A stretch of DNA of 42,924 nt, taken from the NCBI GenBank assembly GCA_902489665.1, contig CABUAT010000018.1:1-42924 (forward strand), read 5' to 3'. Made by a program: the position numbers and the translations under genes. The DNA is from an uncultured Collinsella sp. (GTDB lineage: Bacteria > Actinomycetota > Coriobacteriia > Coriobacteriales > Coriobacteriaceae). Positions 15,552 to 24,161 of this stretch are shown piece after piece. Numbering within the stretch: the stretch's first letter is position 1; each line of letters begins with the position of its first letter. The notes beneath the pieces are model-generated. The model saw only the letters and a program-made list of their open reading frames with translations, was not told the DNA's origin and made no database searches.

Positions 15552-16634
15552 TTACTTCTCCTCAATAAGTTTGTCGACCTCGGCCATCAGCGCGTCGACA
15601 ATTTGATCCTCAGCTACTTTACCAATGATCTGGCCATGCGAAAAGAGCAGGCCCTGACCTCGTCCGCAGGCAACGCCCAAGTCGGCGTCAGAGGCCTCGC
15701 CGGGGCCATTGACCGCGCATCCCATAACGGCGATCGAAAGCGGCGCGGAGTAGTTCTTAAGCCGCTCGGTGACCTTCTCGGCGATGGGAATGAGGTTAAC
15801 CTGGCAGCGGGCGCACGTGGGGCACGAGACAATCTCGGGACCACGGCGACGCAGGCCCAGCGACTGCAAAATTCCCCAGGCGACCGGCGGCTCCTCAACC
15901 GGATCGGCCGTGAGAGAGACGCGCATGGTGTCACCGATACCCTCAGACAGCAGAATACCAAGGCCCACCGAGCTCTTAATGGTGCCCTGAAGCTTGGTAC
16001 CCGCCTCGGTTACGCCCAGGTGAAGCGGAACGTGGGGAATCTCACGCGACAGGGCTCGATAGGTATCGAGCGTCGTTTGCACGCTATGGGCCTTGGCCGA
16101 AAGCACAATGTTCGTAAAGCCGCGGTCCTCAAAGTGCTTGACGAAGCGCTCGCTCGACATCACGAGCTTTTCGGGCTGCGTAAGGTCGTCGCGCTCGGCG
16201 ATATCCTGCTCAAGCGAACCGGCATTGACGCCGATACGAATCGCGCACCCAGCGGCGCCCGCGGCATCGATCACGGCATCGACCTTGGCCCAATCGCCAA
16301 TGTTGCCGGGATTGATGCGGAGCTTGGCAGCACCGGCCTCCACAGCGCCAATGGCCAGCTTGTGGTTAAAGTGAATATCGGCGACGATCGGCACCGGAGA
16401 CTCAGCACAGATGGTGCGGAAACCCTCAAGCGCGGCCTCGGTGGGCACGCTCACGCGCACGATATCGCAGCCAGCCTGCACCAACGCGCACACTTGCGCA
16501 AGCGTTGCCTGGGCATCAGCGGTATCGGTGCAGGTCATGGACTGAACCACGACCGGAGCGCCACCACCGATCTGCACGCCGCCCACATGCACGGGGCGCG
16601 TCAACTCGCGAGGCAAAGGATGGGATAAAGACAA
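15552..16634 (-). CDS. ispG: 4-hydroxy-3-methylbut-2-enyl diphosphate synthase
   Basis: Iron-sulfur enzyme of the DXP isoprenoid pathway turning MEcPP into HMBPP; 360 residues. The [4Fe-4S] ligands are in CPTCARC and GCAVNGPGEA, as in the family. A TTG start at 16634 (MSLSHPLPREL) is preferred because GGGGAG lies eight bases upstream and it clears the rseP stop; the longer frame overlaps rseP with a Cys-rich sequence foreign to the family. It is coupled directly to proS. Confidence 0.95.
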   Translation of the reverse strand: MSLSHPLPRELTRPVHVGGVQIGGGAPVVVQSMTCTDTADAQATLAQVCALVQAGCDIVRVSVPTEAALEGFRTICAESPVPIVADIHFNHKLAIGAVEAGAAKLRINPGNIGDWAKVDAVIDAAGAAGCAIRIGVNAGSLEQDIAERDDLTQPEKLVMSSERFVKHFEDRGFTNIVLSAKAHSVQTTLDTYRALSREIPHVPLHLGVTEAGTKLQGTIKSSVGLGILLSEGIGDTMRVSLTADPVEEPPVAWGILQSLGLRRRGPEIVSCPTCARCQVNLIPIAEKVTERLKNYSAPLSIAVMGCAVNGPGEASDADLGVACGRGQGLLFSHGQIIGKVAEDQIVDALMAEVDKLIEEK

Positions 16635-16647
16635 TCCAAACACTCCC

Positions 16648-18009
16648 CTACAGAATAAATCGAAGGATGTCGGAACGAAGCATATAGACAAACAGCAGCA
16701 CAAAGAGCGCGATGCCCACATAGCTCACAATCGTCTGGACCTTGAGCGGAAGCTCGCGGCCAGCAATCTTTTGAATGATCTCGATGACCAGCTTGCCGCC
16801 ATCGAGTGGTGGGATGGGCAGCAGGTTCATAAAGCCAAGCGAGAACGAAATGAGGGCGGCAAACGAAAGGAACGTGGCAGGGCCGGCAGCAGCAGCCTGT
16901 GAGGACATAACGCTAACGCCCACGATCGAAGAAGACTGATCGAGAATCTCCATCGTATGCTGCGGCTGGAGCAGGCGCATCACGCCCTCCGCTGTCTGCA
17001 CGACATAGGAGAACGAAAGTCGAGCCGACGTGATGGGGTCTAAACGGACCACCTGCGTAGAGGCATACACACCTAGGCGCTCGTCCTCTTTGAGCGCAAC
17101 CGCGGTCGAATGCTGCTTGCCGTCACGCTCGTACTCGATGGCGATATCGTCCTTACCGGCAGCCTTACCGATGGCATCGTAAACGTCCATCCAGGTAGAG
17201 CACGATACTCCGTCAACCGAAAGGATCGCGTCGCCGCCCTCGATACCCGCCTTGGCGGCAATAGACCCCTCGTCAACCTGACCGATCACGTTGGTATCCA
17301 TCGGCACGGTGACACCCGCAATAGAGTAGATGCTCATAAGCAGCAAAAAGCCCGTCAGGATATTGACGAGAATGCCCGCGAGCAACATAAAGGCGCGCTT
17401 GAGAAAGCCCTGGCCAAGATAGGTGTGCGAACGCTCTTGTGCAAGGAACTCGGCCTCGCCGCACGGCAGCTCCCACACATCGCCCTCGGCAGTTGAATGT
17501 TCGCGATCGAAACGGCGGCCGTCAAAGGTGGTGTAACCCGCCGCGTCTCGCGGCAGCGTCTGATACTTGGTGGGATAGTAGCTCGGCGAGGGCTTCTCCC
17601 CTTCCTCATACCAAGGCGCGATAGAGCCCCAACCCAAGAGCAAGGCGCATGCCTCGAGCACAACCTCCTCGGATAGCTCGAGCTCGGCGGCAAGGTCGGC
17701 CACGGTCACGCGACCATGACGATAGATAGCCGCGAGCACGCGATCGGCACACGAGACGTCGGTCGGATCCATACCGCAGATGGCAGCGTAGCCGCCCAGC
17801 AGCAGCGGGGTCACGCCAAACTTGGTTCCAATGCGACGCGACGTGTAATGGATGTCAAAGCGGCACGGCAGGCCCAAAAAGAACTCGGTCACGCGGACGC
17901 CGCAGGCACGCGCCGCCAAAAAGTGGCCGCCCTCGTGCAAAAACACAAGGACGGAAAGCATCAGCAGGCCCCAAAAGACCGATGAGAGAACGCTCAGAAC
18001 AGTATCCAT
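16648..18009 (-). CDS. rseP: Site-2 membrane zinc metalloprotease (RseP/RasP family) with inserted domain
   Basis: Intramembrane protease that cleaves anti-sigma factors and remnant signal peptides; 453 residues. The zinc motif HEGGH is at residues 25-29 in the first membrane helix, a PDZ domain lies at about 240-315, and NLLPIPPLDGG provides the third zinc-ligand region near 402. Between GGYAAICGM (about 80) and the second helix (about 205) is a roughly 115-residue insertion; its first part (86-130, YRHGRVTVADLAAELELSEE) resembles a winged helix. The usual spacer there is much shorter. ATG at 18009 was chosen over a TTG at 18024 that lies on the Shine-Dalgarno. Confidence 0.92.
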   Translation of the reverse strand: MDTVLSVLSSVFWGLLMLSVLVFLHEGGHFLAARACGVRVTEFFLGLPCRFDIHYTSRRIGTKFGVTPLLLGGYAAICGMDPTDVSCADRVLAAIYRHGRVTVADLAAELELSEEVVLEACALLLGWGSIAPWYEEGEKPSPSYYPTKYQTLPRDAAGYTTFDGRRFDREHSTAEGDVWELPCGEAEFLAQERSHTYLGQGFLKRAFMLLAGILVNILTGFLLLMSIYSIAGVTVPMDTNVIGQVDEGSIAAKAGIEGGDAILSVDGVSCSTWMDVYDAIGKAAGKDDIAIEYERDGKQHSTAVALKEDERLGVYASTQVVRLDPITSARLSFSYVVQTAEGVMRLLQPQHTMEILDQSSSIVGVSVMSSQAAAAGPATFLSFAALISFSLGFMNLLPIPPLDGGKLVIEIIQKIAGRELPLKVQTIVSYVGIALFVLLFVYMLRSDILRFIL

Positions 18010-18034
18010 AAAACGAAAAAGCAATCCTTATGGG

Positions 18035-19222
18035 TTAGGAACGGGTTGCGGCGAGCACCTGCGCAGCCTTTTCACGCGCCCACGCATCGATGTCGCGAAG
18101 CTGCTCAAACGAATCGACCGCCTGCATATCGTGGGCATCCATGCAGGATTCCACAATGCGATCGATATCGGTAAAGCTGCAGCCATCGTGCAGGAAGGCA
18201 TCGACGGCGACCTCGTTGGCGGCATTGAGCACGCACGGCATGGTGCCACCCGTCTTGCCGGCACGTTCGGCCAGTGCCAGACAGCGGAAGGTATCCATGT
18301 CGGCAGCATCAAACGTGAGCTGCCCCAGCTCGCGGAAATCGATACGAGCCGCCGGGGTATCCCAACGCTCGGGATACGAGAACGCGAACTGAATGGGAAT
18401 ACGCATGTCGGAAGCACCGAGATGCGCCATCACGGAGCCGTCGGCGAACTCGACCATAGAGTGAATCTTGGACTGACGCTGCACGACCACGTTAATGAAA
18501 TCGAGGTCGCAGTTAAACAGATGCATGGCCTCAATGCGCTCTAGGCCCTTGTTCATGAGGGTGGCGGAGTCGATGGTGATCTTGGCACCCATGGCCCACG
18601 TGGGATGTGCGAGGGCATCGGCACGCGTCACGCGATTGAGCTCGTCGCGCGTACGGCCAAAGAACGGACCGCCCGAGCAGGTAAGCCAAATACAATGAGC
18701 CTCGCGCGGGTCCTCCCCCAGATAGCACTGGTAGATGGCGGAGTGCTCAGAGTCGACTGGAATAAGCTGGCCCGGTTGTGCCAACGGCATAAGCAAGTCG
18801 CCACCGACGACGAGGGACTCCTTGTTGGCAAGGGCAAGGCGCTTATTCGAGGTCAAGGCCGCATGGCTCGCCTCGAGACCGGCGGCGCCCACAATAGCAA
18901 CGAGCACGCAGTCGACATCGTCGCGACGCGCGAGCTCGCAAACCGCCTGCGCGCCAACGCCGAGCTTCGTTCCCTCGGGCAACTCCTGCAGCACGGCGTC
19001 ATCGCCGTGAGCGACATCGGCCACGGCAACCGCCGGAACCGAGAACTCGCGGGCAGCGGCAACGAGCTCAGAGGTGCTGGAATTAACGGACAGCGCCGTC
19101 ACCTGCAGGCGATCAGCATGCTGACGGCACACATCGAGTGCCTGGGTGCCGATAGAGCCCGTACAACCCAGGATGGCAACACGGAGGCGTCCATCGGGGC
19201 CATACGTCGTCTGGAATGACAT
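18035..19222 (-). CDS. dxr: 1-deoxy-D-xylulose 5-phosphate reductoisomerase
   Basis: NADPH enzyme making MEP, the committed isoprenoid step and target of fosmidomycin; 395 residues. The Rossmann motif ILGCTGSIGTQAL is at about 17-29, and the metal and substrate site VDSEHSAIYQCY plus LTCSGGPF are present. The ATG at 19222 overlaps the cdsA stop by one base (TAATG). Together with ispG in the same operon it shows the organism uses the DXP route. Confidence 0.97.
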   Translation of the reverse strand: MSFQTTYGPDGRLRVAILGCTGSIGTQALDVCRQHADRLQVTALSVNSSTSELVAAAREFSVPAVAVADVAHGDDAVLQELPEGTKLGVGAQAVCELARRDDVDCVLVAIVGAAGLEASHAALTSNKRLALANKESLVVGGDLLMPLAQPGQLIPVDSEHSAIYQCYLGEDPREAHCIWLTCSGGPFFGRTRDELNRVTRADALAHPTWAMGAKITIDSATLMNKGLERIEAMHLFNCDLDFINVVVQRQSKIHSMVEFADGSVMAHLGASDMRIPIQFAFSYPERWDTPAARIDFRELGQLTFDAADMDTFRCLALAERAGKTGGTMPCVLNAANEVAVDAFLHDGCSFTDIDRIVESCMDAHDMQAVDSFEQLRDIDAWAREKAAQVLAATRS

Positions 19223-20121
19223 TACAGCACGCCTCCGATCATCAAAAGCAGCTGAGCGGTAATGCAGCCAAAGATAAGCGAGTCGCTACGGTCGAGCATG
19301 CCGCCATGGCCCGGGATAAGGTTGCCGGAATCCTTGACGCCCACGCCACGCTTGATGCGCGACTCGATAAGGTCGCCGATAACGCCCAAAATGGACACGA
19401 CCACGCCGCACAGCAGCGCATAGGGCAGGCTGAGCTTGTAGAAGTGCGTCGCCCACAGAATGAGCCAAATCAAAACCGAGCCCAGGATGCCGCCGACAAA
19501 CCCCTCCCAGCTCTTTTTGGGAGAGATCTTGGGAACCATCTTGTGCTTGCCGATACGGCTGCCCACAATGTAGGCAAACGAATCGGAGACCCAAAGGGAC
19601 GCGCAAACGCCCACTGAAAGCAGGGCGCCGGCAAAACCGGGCACGGCATCGCGCAGCAGCACGATAGCCGACAGCATAAAGCCAGTGTAGATGGGACCCA
19701 TGAGCGTCACGGCCACATCAGAGATGCGGGTACGCGGCGACCAGACATACCAAATGCCCACAGCGAGCATCAGGGCAAAAAGCAGGGCATTCAGCAACAT
19801 CGAATCGCCCAACGCCGACAGCGGAAAGAGTACGGCGGCAGCGATACCCATGCGCTCGTTAGCCATCTTGCCATCGAGCCTCGTCATACGGAAAAACTCA
19901 TAACAGCACAGACCGCTCATGACGGAAACAAAGATGGCCGTGGGCACGATACCCAAAACCAGGCACAGGATAAAGACAACGGCGTAGACGATACCGGCGG
20001 CGGCACGGGTAATAAAGCCCGCCAGCCACGAACCGGTGCCGCTCTTCACTGCAGGCGTTCCCGCAGTGGCAGCTTTGCGCGCAGGCGTCTTGGGAGCAGA
20101 TGCCTTGGGACGATCGGACAC
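19222..20121 (-). CDS. cdsA: Phosphatidate cytidylyltransferase
   Basis: Integral membrane enzyme making CDP-diacylglycerol for phospholipids; 299 residues. The N-terminus is a Pro/Lys/Ala-rich cytoplasmic tail (about 1-28), then seven or so membrane segments. The family signature is near the C-terminus: SDSFAYIVGSRIGKHK, then SPKKSWEGFVGG and GDLIESRIKRGVGVKDSG followed by PGHGGMLDRSDSL. GTG start at 20121, two bases after the uppS stop. Confidence 0.96.
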   Translation of the reverse strand: MSDRPKASAPKTPARKAATAGTPAVKSGTGSWLAGFITRAAAGIVYAVVFILCLVLGIVPTAIFVSVMSGLCCYEFFRMTRLDGKMANERMGIAAAVLFPLSALGDSMLLNALLFALMLAVGIWYVWSPRTRISDVAVTLMGPIYTGFMLSAIVLLRDAVPGFAGALLSVGVCASLWVSDSFAYIVGSRIGKHKMVPKISPKKSWEGFVGGILGSVLIWLILWATHFYKLSLPYALLCGVVVSILGVIGDLIESRIKRGVGVKDSGNLIPGHGGMLDRSDSLIFGCITAQLLLMIGGVL

Positions 20122-20123
20122 GA

Positions 20124-20918
20124 TTAAGCCTCCTCGGTCTTGCTCAGTCCACCAAACCTACGGTCACGGCCCTGATAGGCCAAAATGGCGTCGACAAGGC
20201 CCCAACGATCAAAGTCGGGCCAATAGGTATCGGTGACGTAGAATTCGGAATAAGCCACCTGCCACAGCAGATAGTTCGAAAGGCGCAGCTCACCAGAAGT
20301 GCGAATCACAAGCTCAGGATCGGGAAGGCCGGCGGTATAGAGGTGGGAAGCCACCATGTCGTCATCAATTGCGCCAGGATCGATCTTACCGGCGGCAGCG
20401 TCGAGTGCGATCTGACGGACAGCGCGGGTAATCTCGGCACGCGCGCCGTAGTTGACGGCAAGCGCCAGCGTCATGCCGGTGTGATTGGCGCACTCGGCAA
20501 GACCGCGTTCAAAAACGTCGCGGGTCTTCTTGGGCAGCGCGGAAATGTCACCCAAAAAGACAACGCGCACGTTTTCGCGCTTCAGAAGCGGCAGCTCGTC
20601 GATGAACGTCTTGGCAAACAGATGCATCAAGACGTTGACCTCATGCTGCGGACGGTTCCAGTTTTCGGTAGAAAACGCATAGGCCGAAAGCACGTCGACG
20701 CCCAGACGCACGCAGGCGGTAATAATCTCGCGAAGGGAGACGATACCCGCCTTGTGGCCCTCGGTGCGCGCAAGACCGCGCGACGTGGCCCAACGACCGT
20801 TGCCGTCCATGATGCACGAGATATGGTGCGGAATGTTATTGAGGTCAAGGTCGGAAAAACCGACGCCCGCAGGGGCGTCGGCAAAGTACTCGACCAGTTT
20901 ATGCTCGTCGTATTGCAC
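20124..20918 (-). CDS. uppS: Undecaprenyl diphosphate synthase
   Basis: Cis-prenyltransferase making the C55 carrier of cell wall synthesis; 264 residues. The catalytic ISCIMDGNGRWA with its Asp, GHKAG, YAFSTENW, and the C-terminal RTSGELRLSNYLLWQ are all present. GTG start at 20918, one base after the frr stop. It draws on the isoprenoid precursors made by dxr and ispG in the same operon. Confidence 0.97.
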   Translation of the reverse strand: MQYDEHKLVEYFADAPAGVGFSDLDLNNIPHHISCIMDGNGRWATSRGLARTEGHKAGIVSLREIITACVRLGVDVLSAYAFSTENWNRPQHEVNVLMHLFAKTFIDELPLLKRENVRVVFLGDISALPKKTRDVFERGLAECANHTGMTLALAVNYGARAEITRAVRQIALDAAAGKIDPGAIDDDMVASHLYTAGLPDPELVIRTSGELRLSNYLLWQVAYSEFYVTDTYWPDFDRWGLVDAILAYQGRDRRFGGLSKTEEA

Positions 20919-20919
20919 C

Positions 20920-21456
20920 TTAGATCTCCATGACCTCGGCTTCTTTTTCCTTCAGAAGCTCCTCGACCTTGGCGACATACTCATCAGTGTGCTTCTGGAC
21001 CTTGGCCTGCTCGCGACGGACATCGTCCTCGGTGAGCTCCTCATCGCGCTCGAGCTTGTTGTTGAAGTCGCGACGGATGTTACGGATAGACACCTTGGCC
21101 TGCTCGGCGTACTCGCGGCACTCCTTGACGAGCTCGCGACGGCGCTCCTCGGTGGGAGCCGGGAACGGAAGACGAACGACGGTGCCATCGGAGTTGGGGG
21201 TAATACCCAGATCGGAAGCGCCGATGGCCTTGACGATAGCATTGATGAGTGCCTTGTCCCACGGCTCGATGAGCAGCATGTGGGCCTCGGGGGTCTTGAC
21301 GGCGGCAACCTGCGTGACCGGCGTGGGAACACCGTAATAATCGACGGTGATGTCGGACAGAATGTTGGCATTGGCGCGGCCGGTACGGACCTTGGAGAAG
21401 TTATGCTTAAGGGACTCGAGCGACTTGTCCATATGGGCGGTGATGTTCTCTGCCAT
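20920..21456 (-). CDS. frr: Ribosome recycling factor
   Basis: Splits post-termination ribosomes with EF-G; 178 residues, slightly shorter than E. coli RRF. The three-helix bundle signature is seen: KVRTGRANANIL, YYGVPTPVTQVA, and the C-terminal RNIRRDFNNKLERDEELTED. It is two bases from pyrH, in the usual pyrH-frr order. Confidence 0.97.
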   Translation of the reverse strand: MAENITAHMDKSLESLKHNFSKVRTGRANANILSDITVDYYGVPTPVTQVAAVKTPEAHMLLIEPWDKALINAIVKAIGASDLGITPNSDGTVVRLPFPAPTEERRRELVKECREYAEQAKVSIRNIRRDFNNKLERDEELTEDDVRREQAKVQKHTDEYVAKVEELLKEKEAEVMEI

Positions 21457-21458
21457 GC

Positions 21459-22181
21459 TTAATCCTCCTGATAGACGAGCGTGCCGACGGGCTCACCCGA
21501 AAGCGCGCGCTTGACGGTGTCCTCGCCATCGATGTTGAGGACCAAAATCGGCATACGGTTATCCTGGCACAGTGCCGTAGCCGTGGAATCCATAACCTGC
21601 AGACCGCGGACGAGCACCTCGTGATAGGTAATCTTGTCAAAACGGACGGCATCGGCGCACTTGACGGGATCCTTGTCGTAGATGCCGTCAACCTTGGTGG
21701 CTTTAATCAGAATCTCGGCGCCGATCTCGCACGCACGAAGAGCCGCGGCGGTGTCGGTCGTAAAGTACGGATTGCCCGAACCGGCGGCAAAAATAACGAC
21801 GTTGCCCTTGGAAAGGTGGTTGATGGCGCGACGGCGAATATAGGGCTCGCAGATCTCGTTCATCTGGATAGCGCTCATCACGCGGCAGGGAACATCGTTA
21901 TGCTCGAAGGCATCCTGCAGGGCGAGCGCGTTCATAACGGTTGCCAGCATGCCCATGTAGTCGGCCTGAGCACGCTCCATGCCACCGGCAGCGCCGGCCA
22001 TGCCGCGGAAAATATTGCCGCCGCCGACAACGACGCCGACCTCATGGCCAACGGCGAGCAGCTCCTTGACCTGCTTGGCAAGATGGTCGGTAACCTTGGG
22101 GTCGATGCCATATTGGCCGTCGCCCATCAGTGCTTCGCCGGAAAGCTTAAGAAGCACGCGTTTATATCGGATGTCGGACAA
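21459..22181 (-). CDS. pyrH: UMP kinase
   Basis: Hexameric kinase of the amino acid kinase fold turning UMP to UDP; 240 residues. Key elements: KRVLLKLSGEALMG (N-terminal ATP site), VVVGGGNIFRG (phosphate loop) and FAAGSGNPYFTTDTAAALRA (UMP site). A TTG start at 22181 follows a strong AAAGGAGG. It opens the frr-uppS-cdsA-dxr-rseP-ispG-proS transcript, since a terminator separates it from tsf. Confidence 0.97.
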   Translation of the reverse strand: MSDIRYKRVLLKLSGEALMGDGQYGIDPKVTDHLAKQVKELLAVGHEVGVVVGGGNIFRGMAGAAGGMERAQADYMGMLATVMNALALQDAFEHNDVPCRVMSAIQMNEICEPYIRRRAINHLSKGNVVIFAAGSGNPYFTTDTAAALRACEIGAEILIKATKVDGIYDKDPVKCADAVRFDKITYHEVLVRGLQVMDSTATALCQDNRMPILVLNIDGEDTVKRALSGEPVGTLVYQED

Positions 22182-22240
22182 AGCGATCCTCCTTTAATTA
22201 GACTTTCAATATGATATCAAAGGCTCTGATAAGAGCCATG

Positions 22241-22276
22241 AAAAAGCAGGCTGTGAGTAAAACCCACAGCCTGCTC
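22241..22276 (-). terminator. Terminator after tsf
   Basis: AGCAGGCTGTG (22245-22255) pairs with CACAGCCTGCT (22265-22275) and is followed on the minus strand by TTTTT. A second small hairpin GGCTCT-GATA-AGAGCC lies at 22222-22237. This splits rpsB-tsf from the pyrH operon. Confidence 0.85.
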
Positions 22277-22298
22277 ATTACCAGCTACAAGAGCTTAT

Positions 22299-23168
22299 TT
22301 ACTCGCCACGGACCAGACGGTCAAAGGCAACGACGGTAATGGTGTCGCCGAGCTCCTTGGAGACCTGCTCAGCGTACTTCTTGATAGTGAGGGAGCTGTC
22401 CTTGATGAACTCCTGCTCGGTGAGCACGGACTGCTTGTAGAACTTCTCCAGACGGCCGACAGCCATCTTCTCCTGGATAGCCTCGGGCTTGCCGGACTCG
22501 GCAGCCTGGGCCATGTAGATCTGCTTCTCGTGCTCGACGGTCTCGGCAGGAACCTGATCGCGGGTAGCGCAGATCGGGGCGACGGCAGCAACCTGAAGGG
22601 CAACGTCGTGAGCGAAGGTCTTGAAGGACTCAGCCTGAGCGGTCTCGGCCTTCTCGAAGGCGAACTCGACGAGAACGCCGATCTTACCACCCATGTGGAT
22701 GTAAGAAGCGAGCGCGCCGTTCTCGGCCTTGCGGGCAGCGAAGCGGGAGATCTTCATGTTCTCGCCCATGATGTGAATCATCTCGGTGAGCTCGGAGGAA
22801 ACGGTCTCCTCGCCCATCGGCTTCTCGAGCAGAGCGTCGACGTCAGCAGGCTCGGTGGTAGCGACAACCTCAGCGACCTTGGAAGCAAAGCCAGTGAACT
22901 TGGCGTTGGAGCCAACGAAGTCGGTCTCGCAGGAGAGCTCGAGCAGAGCGCCGGTCTTGCCATCCTCGGAGACGAACGCGGCGACAGCGCCCTCGTTGGT
23001 CTCACGGCCAGCCTTCTTGGCAGCCTTGGCAAGGCCGTTCTTACGCAGAACGTCGACAGCGGCGTCCATGTCGCCGTCAGCCTCGACGAGAGCCTTCTTG
23101 CACTCCATCATCGGGGAGTCGGTCATCTCGCGGAGCTGCTTGACCATAGCGGCGGTAATCTGGGCCAT
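22299..23168 (-). CDS. tsf: Elongation factor Ts
   Basis: GDP/GTP exchange factor for EF-Tu; 289 residues. The N-terminal UBA-like domain has VKQLREMTDSPMMECKKALVE, and the core has the EF-Tu-contact stretch ETDFVGSN. ATG at 23168 has GAAAGGAACC upstream; the longer frame is without ribosome site. It follows rpsB by 45 bases, the universal rpsB-tsf pair. Confidence 0.97.
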   Translation of the reverse strand: MAQITAAMVKQLREMTDSPMMECKKALVEADGDMDAAVDVLRKNGLAKAAKKAGRETNEGAVAAFVSEDGKTGALLELSCETDFVGSNAKFTGFASKVAEVVATTEPADVDALLEKPMGEETVSSELTEMIHIMGENMKISRFAARKAENGALASYIHMGGKIGVLVEFAFEKAETAQAESFKTFAHDVALQVAAVAPICATRDQVPAETVEHEKQIYMAQAAESGKPEAIQEKMAVGRLEKFYKQSVLTEQEFIKDSSLTIKKYAEQVSKELGDTITVVAFDRLVRGE

Positions 23169-23213
23169 TGTGGTTCCTTTCAAAGAGATGAAAAAGAATT
23201 AACTAAGACTGAT

Positions 23214-23942
23214 TTACTCGGCCTTGGGCTCAGCGGCCATCTCGGCCTCGGAGACCTGCTCCTTGCCGGAGCCAGCGAGGCAGGCGTCAGCCATGAGCTC
23301 GCACATAAGGGTGACAGCGGAGATAGCGTCATCGTTGCAGGGGATGCCGTACTCGACCTCGTCGGGATCGGAGTTGGTGTCGATCAGAGCGACGACGGGG
23401 ATGTTCAGGCGCTGAGCCTCCTTGATGGCGTTCTCCTCGCGCTTGGTGTCGATGACGAAGAGAGCCTGGGGCAGACCCTTCATGTCGCGGGCGCCGCCGA
23501 GGTTGGTCTGGAGCTTGGTGAGCTCCTTGCCGAGCACAGCCTGCTCCTTCTTGGGCAGAACAGCCATGCGGCCGTCCTCGACCATGGCCTCGAGCTCCTC
23601 CATGCGGTTGATGCGGGAGCGGATGGTGACGAAGTTGGTCAGCATACCGCCGAGCCAACGCTGGTTGATGTAAGGCATGTTGGCGCGCTCAGCAGCGTTC
23701 TTGACGGCCTCCTGAGCCTGCTTCTTGGTGCCGACGAACAGCACGTTGCCACCCTTGGCGACGTTCTTGACGAAGGTGTAGGCCTGGTCGGCGTCGAGGA
23801 TGGTCTGCTTGAGGTCGAGGATATAGATGCCGTTGCGCTCACCGAAGATGAACGGCTTCATCTTGGGGTTCCAGCGACGGGTCTGGTGACCGAAGTGGCA
23901 GCCGGCCTCGAGCAGGGTGCGGATATTAATCTTGGTAGCCAT
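23214..23942 (-). CDS. rpsB: 30S ribosomal protein S2
   Basis: Small-subunit ribosomal protein; 242 residues. Typical segments are LLEAGCHFGHQTRRWNPKM, YINQRWLGGMLTNF, and NIPVVALIDTNSDPDEVEYG. The C-terminus is acidic (about 225-242) and free of known domains. ATG at 23942 follows AGGAGG. A promoter at 24084-24112 and a leader of over 130 bases with GC-rich inverted segments suggest autogenous control, as known for rpsB in other bacteria. Confidence 0.97.
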   Translation of the reverse strand: MATKINIRTLLEAGCHFGHQTRRWNPKMKPFIFGERNGIYILDLKQTILDADQAYTFVKNVAKGGNVLFVGTKKQAQEAVKNAAERANMPYINQRWLGGMLTNFVTIRSRINRMEELEAMVEDGRMAVLPKKEQAVLGKELTKLQTNLGGARDMKGLPQALFVIDTKREENAIKEAQRLNIPVVALIDTNSDPDEVEYGIPCNDDAISAVTLMCELMADACLAGSGKEQVSEAEMAAEPKAE

Positions 23943-24083
23943 GTTAAACCTCCTGTGGTTTGCCTCCGCGCGGGGTCATCCTCCAAAACCAACCCGGACA
24001 TGTGCTACCAAAGCCCGGGCACCACGGTATGAAGTAGCCGCGCGTGCGTGATAAAAACATGTTGCCGTGAAGCAACCCGATGA

Positions 24084-24112
24084 ATGATAGCAGGAATGCT
24101 TCTTCCTGCCAA
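24084..24112 (-). promoter_or_regulatory. rpsB-tsf promoter
   Basis: The minus strand shows TTGGCA, a 17-base spacer and TATCAT with an extended TGC before the -10. It is the best promoter between xerC and rpsB and gives a leader of about 135 bases. Confidence 0.65.
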
Positions 24113-24161
24113 CCCGCAATCAAAACCACACACCTCGGTGCGGCGCGGGACGTCCCAGCCA

